Shown here in pieces: positions 24,855 to 33,331 of a stretch of 64,000 nucleotides of DNA. The stretch is from Paenibacillus sp. FSL R5-0490 (lineage in GTDB: Bacteria; Bacillota; Bacilli; Bacillales; Cytobacillaceae). The stretch covers positions 143,004-207,003 of the forward strand of contig NZ_MRTQ01000006.1 of assembly GCF_001956215.1 (NCBI RefSeq), in the 5' to 3' direction. Numbering within the stretch: position 1 is the first letter of the stretch; each line of letters opens with the position of its first letter. Under the pieces are notes generated by a model, which was given only the letters and a program-made list of their open reading frames with translations, had not been told where the DNA came from and ran no database searches. The position numbers and the translations under genes were made by a program.

Positions 24855-25650
24855 CTATTTGCAGATTTCCCTGGGCTATTTGCAGTTTCCCTATCTATTT
24901 GCAGATCCCACTGGGCTATTTGCAGGTTCACCCGGCCTATTTGCAGTTTCCCACTGGGCTATTTGCAGGTTCACCCTGCCTATTTGCAAATTTCCCCTAT
25001 CTATTTGCAGATCCCCCTAGTCTATTTGCAGGTCCACCCACTCTATTTGCAGATTCCCTATCTATTTTCAGATCCCACTGGGCTATTGCAGGTCCACCCG
25101 CTCTATTTGCAGTTTCCCTATCTATTTCAAGATCCCACTGGGCTATTTGCAGGTTCACCCGCTCTATTTGCAGATTTCCCCTATCTATTTGCAGATCTCA
25201 CTGGTCTATTTGCAGGTTCACCCGCTCTATTTGCAGATTTCCCCTATCTATTTGCAGGTCCCACTGGGCTATTTGCAGGTTCACCCGGTCTATTTGCAGA
25301 TTTCCCTGGTCTATTTGCAGTTTCCCTATCTATTTGCAGGTACCACTGGGCTATTTGCAGGTTTCCCCTATCTATTTGCAGTTCCACCCGGTCTATTTGC
25401 AGATTCCCTATCTATTTGCAGATCCACTGGTCTATTGCAGTTTCACCCGTTCTATTTGCAGGTCCACCCGGTCCATTTGCAGATTTCCCCTATCTATTTG
25501 CAGGTCCCACTGGGCTATTTGCAGGTTCACCCGGTCTATTTGCAGATTTCCCCTATCTATTTGCAGATCCCCCTGGTCTATTTGCAGATTCCCTATCTAT
25601 TTGCAGGTCCACCCGTTCTATTTGCAGATTTCCCCAATCTATTTCCAGTT
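24855..25650 (+). repeat. CTATTTGC repeat array 3 (39 units)
   Basis: Units headed by CTATTTGCA start at 24855, 24876, 24895, 24916, 24937 and so on to 25639, at 19-22 bp spacing (mean 20.6). Tails fall into three recurring types (GATTTCCCCTAT, GATCCCACTGGG, GGTTCACCCGGT) that often follow in that order, giving a 62-63 bp higher-order repeat, for example at 25164-25226 and 25227-25289. Some heads have lost bases (CTATTGCA at 25083 and 25432). All three + frames are mostly open but show no ribosome binding site or stable frame; I treat it as non-coding. Palindrome copy 2 caps its end. Confidence 0.92.
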
Positions 25651-25659
25651 CACAAAAAT

Positions 25660-25679
25660 TCAATCAAACGTTTGATTGA
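25660..25679. repeat. Palindrome copy 2
   Basis: TCAATCAAACGTTTGATTGA occurs directly at the end of repeat array 3, with no long T-run. Confidence 0.85.
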
Positions 25680-25833
25680 TTTCCCGCACAAAGCACGGAT
25701 CTACTATATTCGCCTCATAATATTCAGATTTTATTTCCTTATAACCCAATAACTACTAAAAAGATAGGCAATTCCTCCGATAACAATAGTAAGACCATAG
25801 TACTGATTTAAAGCTCAAACCGAAAGGAGGCAA

Positions 25834-25906
25834 GGAGATTAATAGGGCCATAGATTTTTAATCTCCCAAATCAGGGGCCATTTAACCTGCTCTGATTTAC
25901 TGGGAG
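25834..25906 (+). promoter_or_regulatory. Structured leader with two mutually exclusive hairpins
   Basis: GGAGATTAA (25834-25842) pairs with TTAATCTCC (25858-25866). Alternatively CTCCCA (25863-25868) plus AATCAG (25869-25874) pairs with CTGATT (25892-25897) plus TGGGAG (25901-25906). The two stems share 25863-25866 and cannot form together. An AAAGGAGG lies just before (25824-25830). It is in the 5' region of the wall hydrolase gene, which starts 72 nt later. No known riboswitch consensus was recognised. Confidence 0.5.
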
Positions 25907-25978
25907 AATTACTTTGCATATCCAAACGTCATCATTATGAAGCACGAGGTTTATCAACAAGGACAGGGAGTTGTCTAC

Positions 25979-27187
25979 ATGAGAAAAATACGCATCTGCT
26001 CATTTGCAGTGATCGCCCTGCTGATCACAGCCTTCTTTTTCATGCCAAGCACGCAGGCAGCAAGTAAAGTTCATACAGTTTCGTCAAGTGATACGGTTAA
26101 ATCCATTGCAGCCAAATATAAGGTATCGCCTGCTCAGCTTTTGAAGCATAATGGATTGCCAGATGAAAAACTATTTCCTGGCCAGAAGCTGCAAATCAAT
26201 TCTGCCACTTATAAAAGCGCCCAATACCAATGGTATGAGCGAGGCAGGCAAATAGCGAGCTATGCCAAAACGTTTGACGGGTTTAAGAAGGAAATGGGAG
26301 AAGAGTCTCCTCAGAAAGGGTTTGATTCCAGCGGGCTTATTTATTGGACCCTGTCACAGCAAGGAATTCCTCTGGATCGCACGACCATTGACGGATTTTA
26401 TAAGCTGGGGATGGAAACGGACTCACCAAAAGCCGGGGATCTGATTTTCTTTGTAAAAAAAGATAAAGCTGGTAAGGTAACGGAGTTGCTGACGGGCGGA
26501 ATTTACCTCGGAGATAAGCAATTTGTCCATTCAGGATACGGATCTTCTGCCGTTAAAGTAAAGTCAGTAACCGACAAATGGTTCAAAGATTATAGTTATG
26601 TCTTTAAAACCTTTACTCCTAAAGGAGAGCATGTGATCCAAAAGGGTGATACCCTAAAAAGTGTTGCCGCGACATACAATAAAACACCATCTGCACTAAA
26701 AAACCTAAACGGACTTCCGTCTGACACCATCCTTGAAGGACAATTTTTACAGGTATACAATGAACCGTTATTTCCTTTCTATTCTGAAAAAGATGCTGTT
26801 TATGATAAGGCCATTGATGTTATCAGATTTGCCTATACATTCAGAGGCTACGAATATGTATGGAGCGAAGAAAGTCCTGAAGAAGGCTTTGATTGCAGCG
26901 GACTCGTTTATTATGTAATGAAACAGCATGATCTGCCAATCAGCCGTAAATCTGCGGCATCCTATTCAAATTTGCTGGATGTTATTTCAGAGCCTAAAAC
27001 CGGAGACCTGGTATTTTTTGAAAATACAGGCACCCGAACAGGCGTTACTCATATGGGAATCTATCTCGGAAATGGCTATTTCATTAATACGACAGAAAGA
27101 GCCGGCGTGCATATCTCTCATCTATCATCATCCTTCTTCACAAAAAAGTTTCACAGCTACGGAGACAGCGCCTCTCTTTTTCAATAA
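25979..27187 (+). CDS. Secreted LysM + double NlpC/P60 cell wall hydrolase
   Basis: The 402-residue exported peptidoglycan hydrolase has a signal peptide (to about 28), LysM (31-75), a first NlpC/P60 domain (about 80-212), a second LysM (218-261) and a second NlpC/P60 domain (about 275-402). The second domain has the catalytic Cys306 (GFDCSG) and His358 (VTHMGIYLG). The first has Ser117 (GFDSSG) in place of Cys and Gly in place of His (LTGGIYLG), so it should be inactive as a peptidase and may be a binding or structural domain. The ATG at 25979 has AGGGAG upstream; an earlier in-frame ATG at 25937 is less likely. Confidence 0.9.
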   Translation: MRKIRICSFAVIALLITAFFFMPSTQAASKVHTVSSSDTVKSIAAKYKVSPAQLLKHNGLPDEKLFPGQKLQINSATYKSAQYQWYERGRQIASYAKTFDGFKKEMGEESPQKGFDSSGLIYWTLSQQGIPLDRTTIDGFYKLGMETDSPKAGDLIFFVKKDKAGKVTELLTGGIYLGDKQFVHSGYGSSAVKVKSVTDKWFKDYSYVFKTFTPKGEHVIQKGDTLKSVAATYNKTPSALKNLNGLPSDTILEGQFLQVYNEPLFPFYSEKDAVYDKAIDVIRFAYTFRGYEYVWSEESPEEGFDCSGLVYYVMKQHDLPISRKSAASYSNLLDVISEPKTGDLVFFENTGTRTGVTHMGIYLGNGYFINTTERAGVHISHLSSSFFTKKFHSYGDSASLFQ

Positions 27188-27198
27188 AGTGAAACTTC

Positions 27199-27234
27199 AA
27201 TCAGTGTGGGGGGCCTTATCCCCCACTGATTGTT
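27199..27234 (+). terminator. Terminator-like hairpin after the wall hydrolase gene
   Basis: AATCAGTGTGGGGG pairs with CCCCCACTGATT around a loop of about 7 nt. The stem is strong but the following T-run is poor (GTTAG). Confidence 0.6.
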
Positions 27235-27240
27235 AGTCGC

Positions 27241-27434
27241 GTTCTAGTGTCGCTAAGATCTCCGCTAGCGCTTCGATCAACCGACACTACGAACCCGATT
27301 GGTTCAACTAAGCCTCTGCCTGCGCCTCGGCAAGTTTCACTGTATCTCACCAATCGGGCCTTTACGGGCAGTTTGACCCCCACTTATCCTCCTTTGATTT
27401 CTCTGAGTCTTGAAGTGGAGGTCTTACTGCCCGT
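27241..27434. repeat. Three consecutive large hairpins
   Basis: Hairpin 1 (27241-27294) has ends GTTC-TAGTGTCG and CGACACTA-C-GAAC. Hairpin 2 (27294-27358) has ends CCCGATTGGT and ACCAATCGGG. Hairpin 3 (27364-27434) has ends ACGGGCAGT and ACTGCCCGT, with inner arms around 27375-27385 and 27413-27423 (CCACTT/AAGTGG). They abut head to tail and have 9-12 bp terminal stems with long loops. No gene lies here. Structured RNA, or remnants of palindromic mobile sequences, are both possible. Confidence 0.7.
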
Positions 27435-27452
27435 TAGACTGCGATAAAAGCC

Positions 27453-27489
27453 AAAGAAGACTGCCTATACTCACCAGGCAGTCTTCTTT
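27453..27489 (-). terminator. Terminator of the poly-gamma-glutamate operon
   Basis: AAGAAGACTGCCT and AGGCAGTCTTCTT pair over 13 bp around a 9-nt loop. It overlaps the stop codon of the last gene and ends the six-gene transcript. Confidence 0.8.
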
Positions 27490-28198
27490 AATCCAACTCT
27501 TTTTCTTTATATTTCTCTGTCGCTTTTTCCAATGCTCTTAAAAAATCTTTATAGTTGTCTGTCTGCTGCTTTCGGTTGTTCATGGCAAAATCACGGTCTT
27601 TAAAGAAGCTTTTCCTCAGCTTGGTTGAAAGCTCCAGCTGAACTCCCCCGCCTTTTTTGCCGCGGTTCACAATATTTTCCCTGCCTGTCCCGCCAAGGCG
27701 GTCAGGAGCATTTTCTACATCAAATCCTGCATCTTCCAAGGCATCCTTTACAAGCCGCTTATACTTCTTATTTCTGCCGCCAACATAGACTTTTTCGTCA
27801 TTCACATCACGGTAACCATGGATGGACAGGCTTGTTATCGCTTCCTCGGCCATTTGAACAGCAGCCGGTTCGTCATAAAGAGTGGATGTTATATGGAGGA
27901 TACTATTATCCTTCGGCTTCAGGCCCTCAAAGATATAGGTGCTGGCATCAAGCCTTTCACCGAGATCTTCAGCCAATTCGCCGGTTCCGATCTCAATATT
28001 GCCTCCATGTATCGCAAAAATGGCAATTTCCGGTTTACGTTCGTTGATCTTGATCCGGTAATCGATATTCTCTTTTTCATATTTTTTCAATTCAGCAAAG
28101 CTGCGATATTCTTCAGGTCCCGTATTGCCGGGCAGCAATGATTTGATGATTAGAACCAGTAATATGATAACGATGCTAAAAAGACTTATTCGCAACAT
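27488..28198 (-). CDS. Poly-gamma-glutamate hydrolase family protein
   Basis: The 236-residue protein has an N-terminal membrane or signal helix (LFSIVIILLVLIIKSLL) and a zinc-hydrolase domain with FAIHGGNIEIG, LSIHGYRD and VQLELS, as in the phage-derived PghP/DUF867 family that cuts poly-gamma-glutamate. The ATG at 28198 has AAGGAG upstream. It is the last gene of the capsule operon, 61 nt after pgsE, which supports a role in trimming or releasing the polymer at the cell surface. The family is best known from phages, but nothing else phage-like is near. Confidence 0.82.
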   Translation of the reverse strand: MLRISLFSIVIILLVLIIKSLLPGNTGPEEYRSFAELKKYEKENIDYRIKINERKPEIAIFAIHGGNIEIGTGELAEDLGERLDASTYIFEGLKPKDNSILHITSTLYDEPAAVQMAEEAITSLSIHGYRDVNDEKVYVGGRNKKYKRLVKDALEDAGFDVENAPDRLGGTGRENIVNRGKKGGGVQLELSTKLRKSFFKDRDFAMNNRKQQTDNYKDFLRALEKATEKYKEKELD

Positions 28199-28259
28199 GG
28201 AAAAACTCCTTATTATAAGAAGAAGCAAGCAGATGGTTTCCGCTTACTTCTATGACTTT

Positions 28260-28409
28260 TTATGCTTTTACATTTTCATACTGCTCAATTTTTTTCTGTT
28301 CATCAGGTGTTAAAGTATCTGTACGTTTTAAAGTGTTAAGCGTTGTTAATAGAGCTCCTACTAGTACGATTGGCAGAATCCATCCTGTTACTTTTTTTAC
28401 TGTGTTCAT
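28260..28409 (-). CDS. pgsE: PgsE/CapE small membrane protein
   Basis: The 49-residue protein has one membrane helix ([16 protein letters not shown]) and a charged tail ([16 protein letters not shown]). CapE of B. anthracis (47 aa) and PgsE/YwtC of B. subtilis (55 aa) are small single-helix proteins of the polymerase operon of this kind. It lies 4 nt after the capD-like gene, upstream of the hydrolase. A GGGGAAA stretch serves as ribosome binding site. CapE helps assemble the CapBCA synthesis complex. Confidence 0.8.
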   Translation of the reverse strand: MNTVKKVTGWILPIVLVGALLTTLNTLKRTDTLTPDEQKKIEQYENVKA

Positions 28410-28413
28410 TTTT

Positions 28414-29991
28414 CTATTTCCCCTTTTCTTGTTGTGTTCTCCAAATGCCGCTTCTCCGCGGGTCGCCCGCTCCGGACATTGTTTTCTCTTTTTTGCTCAT
28501 AATGAGCGCCTGAACTCCCCCATAAAACATAGGGGAAACTTTATGATTGACCTGATAATTTCTGGCCTCTAACTCTGACAATACATCTTTCGGGAATGGA
28601 GATTCCGTTTGGATTATGCTGTTTTCAAATGTAAAACGATCACGATTTACAATTTCCTGAAGATCTCCTTCTCCTTTTGTATAGGAATAAATCACCTGCA
28701 TAAGGATCTGCGGAATTCTGTTTCCTCCAGGTGAACCGATGCCGATGACTTCTTCAGGACTTATCATGACGGTGGGTGCCGTAAAAGTTCTGGACCTCTT
28801 ATTGGGTGCTTGCCCATTGATTCCGCCATCTGCAAAATTCTTCAGCTGGTCATTTAAAAAGAAACCATTCGTATAGGCTCCGGAACCGAAGTAATTGCTT
28901 AAGGTGTTGGTCGCGGAAATCACAGTTCCCTCTTTATCCATGACAACAAAGTGGGTAGTGCTTTCGTGCTCTTCCTCTTCCGCCTGCAGATTCCCGCTAT
29001 CTTTAGCCAGTTCTTTTTGAAGAAGTGAAATATGATCATCGCTGATATAATTGGAGATTTCCTCAGCTGTCACACCGTCTCCAATATGAACTCTGCGGTC
29101 TTCATAGGATGTTTTTGCGATCTTGCCCATCATATCGATATAGTCTGCCTGATTCCGCGAATCCAAACCGGTCTCCTCTGCCAGCTTCAGCATTTGAAGC
29201 AGGGTTGTTCCGGAAAAAGGCGGGGGAGCTGTGAATACTTCATACCCGGCAAATGATCCTTGAACCGGCTCCGAATGCCTCACCTTATATCGCTTAAAAT
29301 CATTAAGCGGAATGCCGGTCTTCGCTTTGACCGCTTTCGCAATTTCTCCCTGATAAAAGCCTGCACTGCCTTCTGTCTGAATCGTTCTCAGCGTTTTTGC
29401 CAGATCCTTTTGAACAAGAATTTCACCGGGCAGTATCGCTTTACCGTTAGGGTAGAAGCTGCTGGTACTGTCTGAATACACCCTGTACCGGGCCGTCTCC
29501 AGCCGATGGGAAAATCCCCGGTCAACCGCAAACCCTTTTTCCGCATATTCAACGGCCGGCTCCATAAGTCTTTTCATATCCATAGTGGCGTATTTTTGAT
29601 GGATGGCCTCCATCCCGGCAACCAGTCCGGGAACACCGGAAACCCCGGTGCCGTTATAATTCGAAGGAGAGGTTTCCCTATAATCGATAAAATCAGGTTC
29701 ACCTTCAGGAGGAATGACCAGCATTCCGCCGCCGCCTCCGATTCCTGACGCGAACGGTTCAACAACGCCCAATATGTAGGAAATGGCAATGGCAGCATCT
29801 GCTGCATTGCCTCCATTTTTCATGATTTCCATCCCTGCATCCACCGCAATGGGATGTGAGGCGCTGACACCATAGAATGCGTCAGTTTGTTTTTTAAAAG
29901 GTGCAAGAAGATTTTTTTCAGGGGACACATTCGAACAACCGGTTAACAGGCAAACGGAAACAATCAGCTGCCAAAAAGTTCGGTTTCTCAT
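28414..29991 (-). CDS. capD: Gamma-glutamyltransferase, CapD-like lipoprotein
   Basis: A 525-residue Ntn-hydrolase that should self-cleave before the catalytic Thr345 in ESTTHFVV. The N-terminal part has the usual GGT blocks ([37 protein letters not shown]). A lipobox LLTGC with Cys19 predicts a lipoprotein. The length matches B. anthracis CapD (528 aa), which cleaves poly-gamma-glutamate and links it to peptidoglycan. Its place inside the pgs operon, 23 nt after pgsA, supports that over general glutathione metabolism. Whether it anchors or only degrades the polymer cannot be read from sequence. Confidence 0.88.
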   Translation of the reverse strand: MRNRTFWQLIVSVCLLTGCSNVSPEKNLLAPFKKQTDAFYGVSASHPIAVDAGMEIMKNGGNAADAAIAISYILGVVEPFASGIGGGGGMLVIPPEGEPDFIDYRETSPSNYNGTGVSGVPGLVAGMEAIHQKYATMDMKRLMEPAVEYAEKGFAVDRGFSHRLETARYRVYSDSTSSFYPNGKAILPGEILVQKDLAKTLRTIQTEGSAGFYQGEIAKAVKAKTGIPLNDFKRYKVRHSEPVQGSFAGYEVFTAPPPFSGTTLLQMLKLAEETGLDSRNQADYIDMMGKIAKTSYEDRRVHIGDGVTAEEISNYISDDHISLLQKELAKDSGNLQAEEEEHESTTHFVVMDKEGTVISATNTLSNYFGSGAYTNGFFLNDQLKNFADGGINGQAPNKRSRTFTAPTVMISPEEVIGIGSPGGNRIPQILMQVIYSYTKGEGDLQEIVNRDRFTFENSIIQTESPFPKDVLSELEARNYQVNHKVSPMFYGGVQALIMSKKEKTMSGAGDPRRSGIWRTQQEKGK

Positions 29992-30014
29992 CTGCTGCCC
30001 CCTTAAAAAAGTGA

Positions 30015-31214
30015 TTAGTTTTCTTTATTTTGACGTTTTTTCATGTGATCAATTACATGCTTATGATTTGCAATAATTTCAATCTTATTATCCTGCTTGG
30101 ACCAATAAACATTTTCAGCAGTTTCTTTTGTTAATTGCCTGTACACGCGAAGCTGGTCGAAATAGCCGGTGGCCAGTCTTGGTGTGGCTTCTTCTATTTG
30201 AAGAGGAATCACATCGATCGTTGCTTTTCCATCTTCCGTCAGGTTATATTGAACCATTGCGGAATCCTTTGTCCGGGTCCACCCCTGGTCAAATACGAAA
30301 TTGCCTAAGCTGTAAAAAATAATTCCATCTTTGTAGACGTCAAACGATTGAAGCACATGGGGATGATGCCCGATAATGATGTCAGCCCCGGCATCGACCA
30401 TTGCTTTAGCCAGTGCTTTTTGGCGGGGAGTAGCTTCCGTGTCATACTCCTGTCCCCAGTGGACATTAACCACAACCAAATCGGCATTTCCATGGTCTTC
30501 ATTTTTCGCTTTTTCAATCATGTCAAATAACACATCAGGATTTGCGCTCAACAAACCGTTTCGATCTTTTGTAGCGATTGTGCCTTCCACAAATGCATCA
30601 GTGAATCCAAGCGTTGCCACACGAACGCCGTTGACATCCTGATAGTTAATATGTTCTTTGGCTTCTTTGCGGTTTTCTCCTCCGCCGACATAATCCATGT
30701 TGTAGCGGTCAAACACATCCAGGGTGTCGCGAAGCCCTTCTTCCCCGTAATCCATCAAGTGATTATTGGCAAGGTTCATAACGGTAAAGCCGGCATTTTT
30801 AACCGCATGGATGGCATCCATGTCTGTATACAGATGAATGCTTTTATCCGTTTGTTCATATTTAGACGCATCTTCTTTTAAGATTGGGTGTTCAAAGTTC
30901 CCGCTCACATAGTCAGAGGCATCAAAATACGGCTTTACATGACGGAATAAATAATCGGCTCCATGCCGTTTTGTCACTTCTCCAACATGGCGGCCCATCA
31001 TCACATCCCCGACCATCGTCATCGTAAGCTTCTGGTTCTTCCTTGGCTCAACATCTTTCACTTCATCTGTTCTCCCGATCCAGGTGGATGCGACCAGAAA
31101 GATGACCAGAATCGGCAAAATAACAGCTATATAGCGAAGATTTTTATACTTCGTCCGTTTGATAAAAATAAGCAGTTTTTCCTGAAAATTTAAGGTTCGC
31201 TTCATTCCATTCAC
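30015..31214 (-). CDS. pgsA: Poly-gamma-glutamate synthesis/export protein PgsA/CapA
   Basis: The 399-residue protein has one N-terminal membrane helix (about 27-46, YIAVILPILVIFLVA) and an extracellular PGA_cap domain of metallophosphatase-like fold (MVGDVMMGRHVGE, SGNFEHPI, NLANNHLMDYGEEGL, VNVHWGQEYD, GHHPHVLQ, YSLGNFVFDQ). PgsA/CapA works with PgsB and PgsC in polymer transport. The start lies 4 nt after the end of pgsC. Confidence 0.93.
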   Translation of the reverse strand: MNGMKRTLNFQEKLLIFIKRTKYKNLRYIAVILPILVIFLVASTWIGRTDEVKDVEPRKNQKLTMTMVGDVMMGRHVGEVTKRHGADYLFRHVKPYFDASDYVSGNFEHPILKEDASKYEQTDKSIHLYTDMDAIHAVKNAGFTVMNLANNHLMDYGEEGLRDTLDVFDRYNMDYVGGGENRKEAKEHINYQDVNGVRVATLGFTDAFVEGTIATKDRNGLLSANPDVLFDMIEKAKNEDHGNADLVVVNVHWGQEYDTEATPRQKALAKAMVDAGADIIIGHHPHVLQSFDVYKDGIIFYSLGNFVFDQGWTRTKDSAMVQYNLTEDGKATIDVIPLQIEEATPRLATGYFDQLRVYRQLTKETAENVYWSKQDNKIEIIANHKHVIDHMKKRQNKEN

Positions 31215-31218
31215 TTCC

Positions 31219-31668
31219 CTAGAACAAGTAGTACACGTTCATGATTCCGAACGTTAAACCGGATAACAGAAGCGTACTGCCAAGTGTTAATGGCATTCCT
31301 TGTTTTTGAATTGTGTTGGCGATTAATCCCGGAACAATGACACCGATTCCGCGGAATTCAAAGATTTCAAATGGCATAACCGGGTAAAAGTAATCGAGGA
31401 TCAGCTTTAGGCAAATCCCTGTAATCAGCATGGCAGCAAATTTTCTTCTGCCGTACAAAATCACCCATCTGCCAATACCGTGTGTAACAATTAAATAAGT
31501 TAAGATACTAATCAATAAGACCACAACCATAAATACAGGCTGGTTAAAAACCAGTGCTAAATATCCAGGCACGACAAGGCCTGCAGGCAAGACACCTGTT
31601 TTTTCTGTAAAAATAAGACTTAGCGTTACACCCAATACAAGGGCAACATATAAATCGGCACCAAACAT
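31219..31668 (-). CDS. pgsC: Poly-gamma-glutamate synthase subunit PgsC/CapC
   Basis: This 149-residue membrane protein has four or five helices and the family's start (MFGADLYVALVLGVTLSLIF). Length is exactly that of PgsC/CapC (149 aa). It lies 15 nt after pgsB and 4 nt before pgsA. PgsC forms the membrane part of the synthase. Confidence 0.93.
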   Translation of the reverse strand: MFGADLYVALVLGVTLSLIFTEKTGVLPAGLVVPGYLALVFNQPVFMVVVLLISILTYLIVTHGIGRWVILYGRRKFAAMLITGICLKLILDYFYPVMPFEIFEFRGIGVIVPGLIANTIQKQGMPLTLGSTLLLSGLTFGIMNVYYLF

Positions 31669-31683
31669 TTGTATCCCTCCCCC

Positions 31684-32865
31684 TTAACTTGCTTTTCTTT
31701 TAATGACCATTTCTTTAATGGCATCGATCAGCGGCTCTGCCGAACCATGGATATTTCCGACTCCATAAACAATTCTGTTTTCCAAATAAGGTTCAAGTTC
31801 AGCCATAATTTCTTCTGTGGTATAATCTTCCAGATCCAAATACACTTTGGTATCCAGCTTACCTTCCTCATGAGCATCTGAAATGGGGTCAGTCGTCTGA
31901 CCAATTGCTACGACCACTTCTGCTTTAATATAAGGAAGAACATCGCGGGCAAACTGTTCCGTGCGATCCACTCTGTCTGCACGGCAGTTCATAATAACGA
32001 TTGGCGATTCTGTGCTGTAACCGAGTGTGCTCACACGTTCCCAGATTCTCAATGTGGAAGACGCATCATTGGCTGCAAAACCATTCACAAAGAATGAAGG
32101 ATTTGCATCGTCGCCAAAACGGGTAATCCTCATAGCCCCAGGGTCAGGATGAGCATTCAGCATACCCCGGAATGCCGTTTCTTCATCAATTCCAAGCGCC
32201 TCTGCAACTGCCAGTGCAAGGGATGCATTATCAGGGAACACCATGTAATCAAATTCACGCAGAAATTCCTCTGTAATTCTGGAGTTGTCAGCTACAATCA
32301 CTTCCGTGTTCCGTTCCGCTGCGATTTTCCTGAAAAGGTCCAGATACTCACTCTCGATCGTAACCAGGTGGCCGTTATAAGGAATGGTTGCTGTAAAAGC
32401 TTCCGCCACCTCATCCATAGTAGGACCCATCACATCCATATGGTCCTCAAGCACATTCACAATAACACCGATATTCGCCTGGATCATTTTGTTTTGAAAT
32501 GTCAGCTGATAATCCGGCTGTACAGCCATACATTCGCACACAAGCGCTTCTGCACCAAGCTCGGCCACCTCTTTGACGACCCGGCGCTGTTCGCCGATAT
32601 TGGGACCTTCCGGCCGGCGTTTAATCGGTTTTTCTTCATCTGTATGCCAGTAGATCATGCGGGCTGAAGTACCAGTCGTTTTGCCGACTGTTTTATATTC
32701 CGCCTCTTGGATCACACCAGTGATCAGACGGGTAACTGTCGACTTTCCGCGTATGCCGTTCACATTTACGCGGACAGGAATTGAGTCAAGCCTCTTCTGG
32801 TGCTTTCCCTGCTCCACAATTCCATAGATAACGAGAAACAATGCACATATAATGATGAGAGCCAT
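31684..32865 (-). CDS. pgsB: Poly-gamma-glutamate synthase PgsB/CapB
   Basis: The 393-residue ATP-dependent amide ligase of the Mur-ligase type has an N-terminal membrane helix and a P-loop NGIRGKST (residues 36-43), then EGPNIGEQRRVV, VCECMAVQPDYQ and VLEDHMDVMGPT. It adds glutamate to the growing gamma-linked polymer. It is the first gene of the operon pgsB-pgsC-pgsA-capD-pgsE-hydrolase. GAGAGGTTG precedes the ATG. Confidence 0.95.
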   Translation of the reverse strand: MALIIICALFLVIYGIVEQGKHQKRLDSIPVRVNVNGIRGKSTVTRLITGVIQEAEYKTVGKTTGTSARMIYWHTDEEKPIKRRPEGPNIGEQRRVVKEVAELGAEALVCECMAVQPDYQLTFQNKMIQANIGVIVNVLEDHMDVMGPTMDEVAEAFTATIPYNGHLVTIESEYLDLFRKIAAERNTEVIVADNSRITEEFLREFDYMVFPDNASLALAVAEALGIDEETAFRGMLNAHPDPGAMRITRFGDDANPSFFVNGFAANDASSTLRIWERVSTLGYSTESPIVIMNCRADRVDRTEQFARDVLPYIKAEVVVAIGQTTDPISDAHEEGKLDTKVYLDLEDYTTEEIMAELEPYLENRIVYGVGNIHGSAEPLIDAIKEMVIKRKAS

Positions 32866-33331
32866 TTGAACAACCTCTCTTAAGATATTTTTTTAACACT
32901 GTACAAGGCTACAATGTTTCAAACCTTCATACAACCGGAAAATTATACTAAAATATCATATAGGTCTTCTTTAACAGCTTGCGAATTCCCATATGGGTTC
33001 TAAACCCTTTTGCGTTAGTACTTTTAGAGGGGTTCGCATTGGCTTTTCATGTGTATATTTCAATTATTGTAAGCAATATTACTATTTTTATATAATTTGG
33101 TTTTTATGTTTTAATATGTATTTATTTAAAGATTTATCCATTTTTTGTTCACCAGGCTTGTTGCTCAGCAACATTTTCTCTTAAAAGCAACATGGAAATG
33201 TGGTAAATTTATACTATATACAGAAAGGAGGTAATAGGATAATAGACTCAGTTACCCGAGTGTAAGCTGAGCGGAGGAAATTGCAAACCACTTGAAGCAT
33301 TAAATCATTTATTAGGAGGTTTTATCAGAAA
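32866..33331. other. Divergent promoter and leader region
   Basis: It contains a minus-strand TATAAT (32942-32947) that may serve pgsB, and + strand promoter elements (TATACT near 33213) for the PPC protein. From 33221 the transcript would read GAAAGGAGGTAATAGGATAATAG and then a CTCAG...CTGAG hairpin (33247-33271). That start resembles the leader at 25821 (GAAAGGAGGCAAGGAGATTAATAG). No gene is visible. Confidence 0.45.

Noticed and set aside
2040..25650. CRISPR array
   Set aside because: Units are contiguous 20-21 bp repeats with related tails, without 23-50 bp constant repeats alternating with unique spacers, and no cas genes are present.
24723..25752. Three overlapping frames of 201-318 residues across array 3
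   Set aside because: Same reason as array 1; periodic LFAGSPALFADFPYLF-type text is translated repeat.
25834..25906. Known c-di-AMP (ydaO) riboswitch
   Set aside because: Conserved ydaO core sequences are missing, although the gene type would fit.
27241..27434. Integron attC sites
   Set aside because: Hairpin 1 ends are GTT...AAC, opposite to the AAC...GTT layout of attC, and no integrase or cassette genes are present.
27488..28198. Prophage marker
   Set aside because: The hydrolase family occurs in phages, but it sits in a complete capsule operon with no other phage gene nearby.
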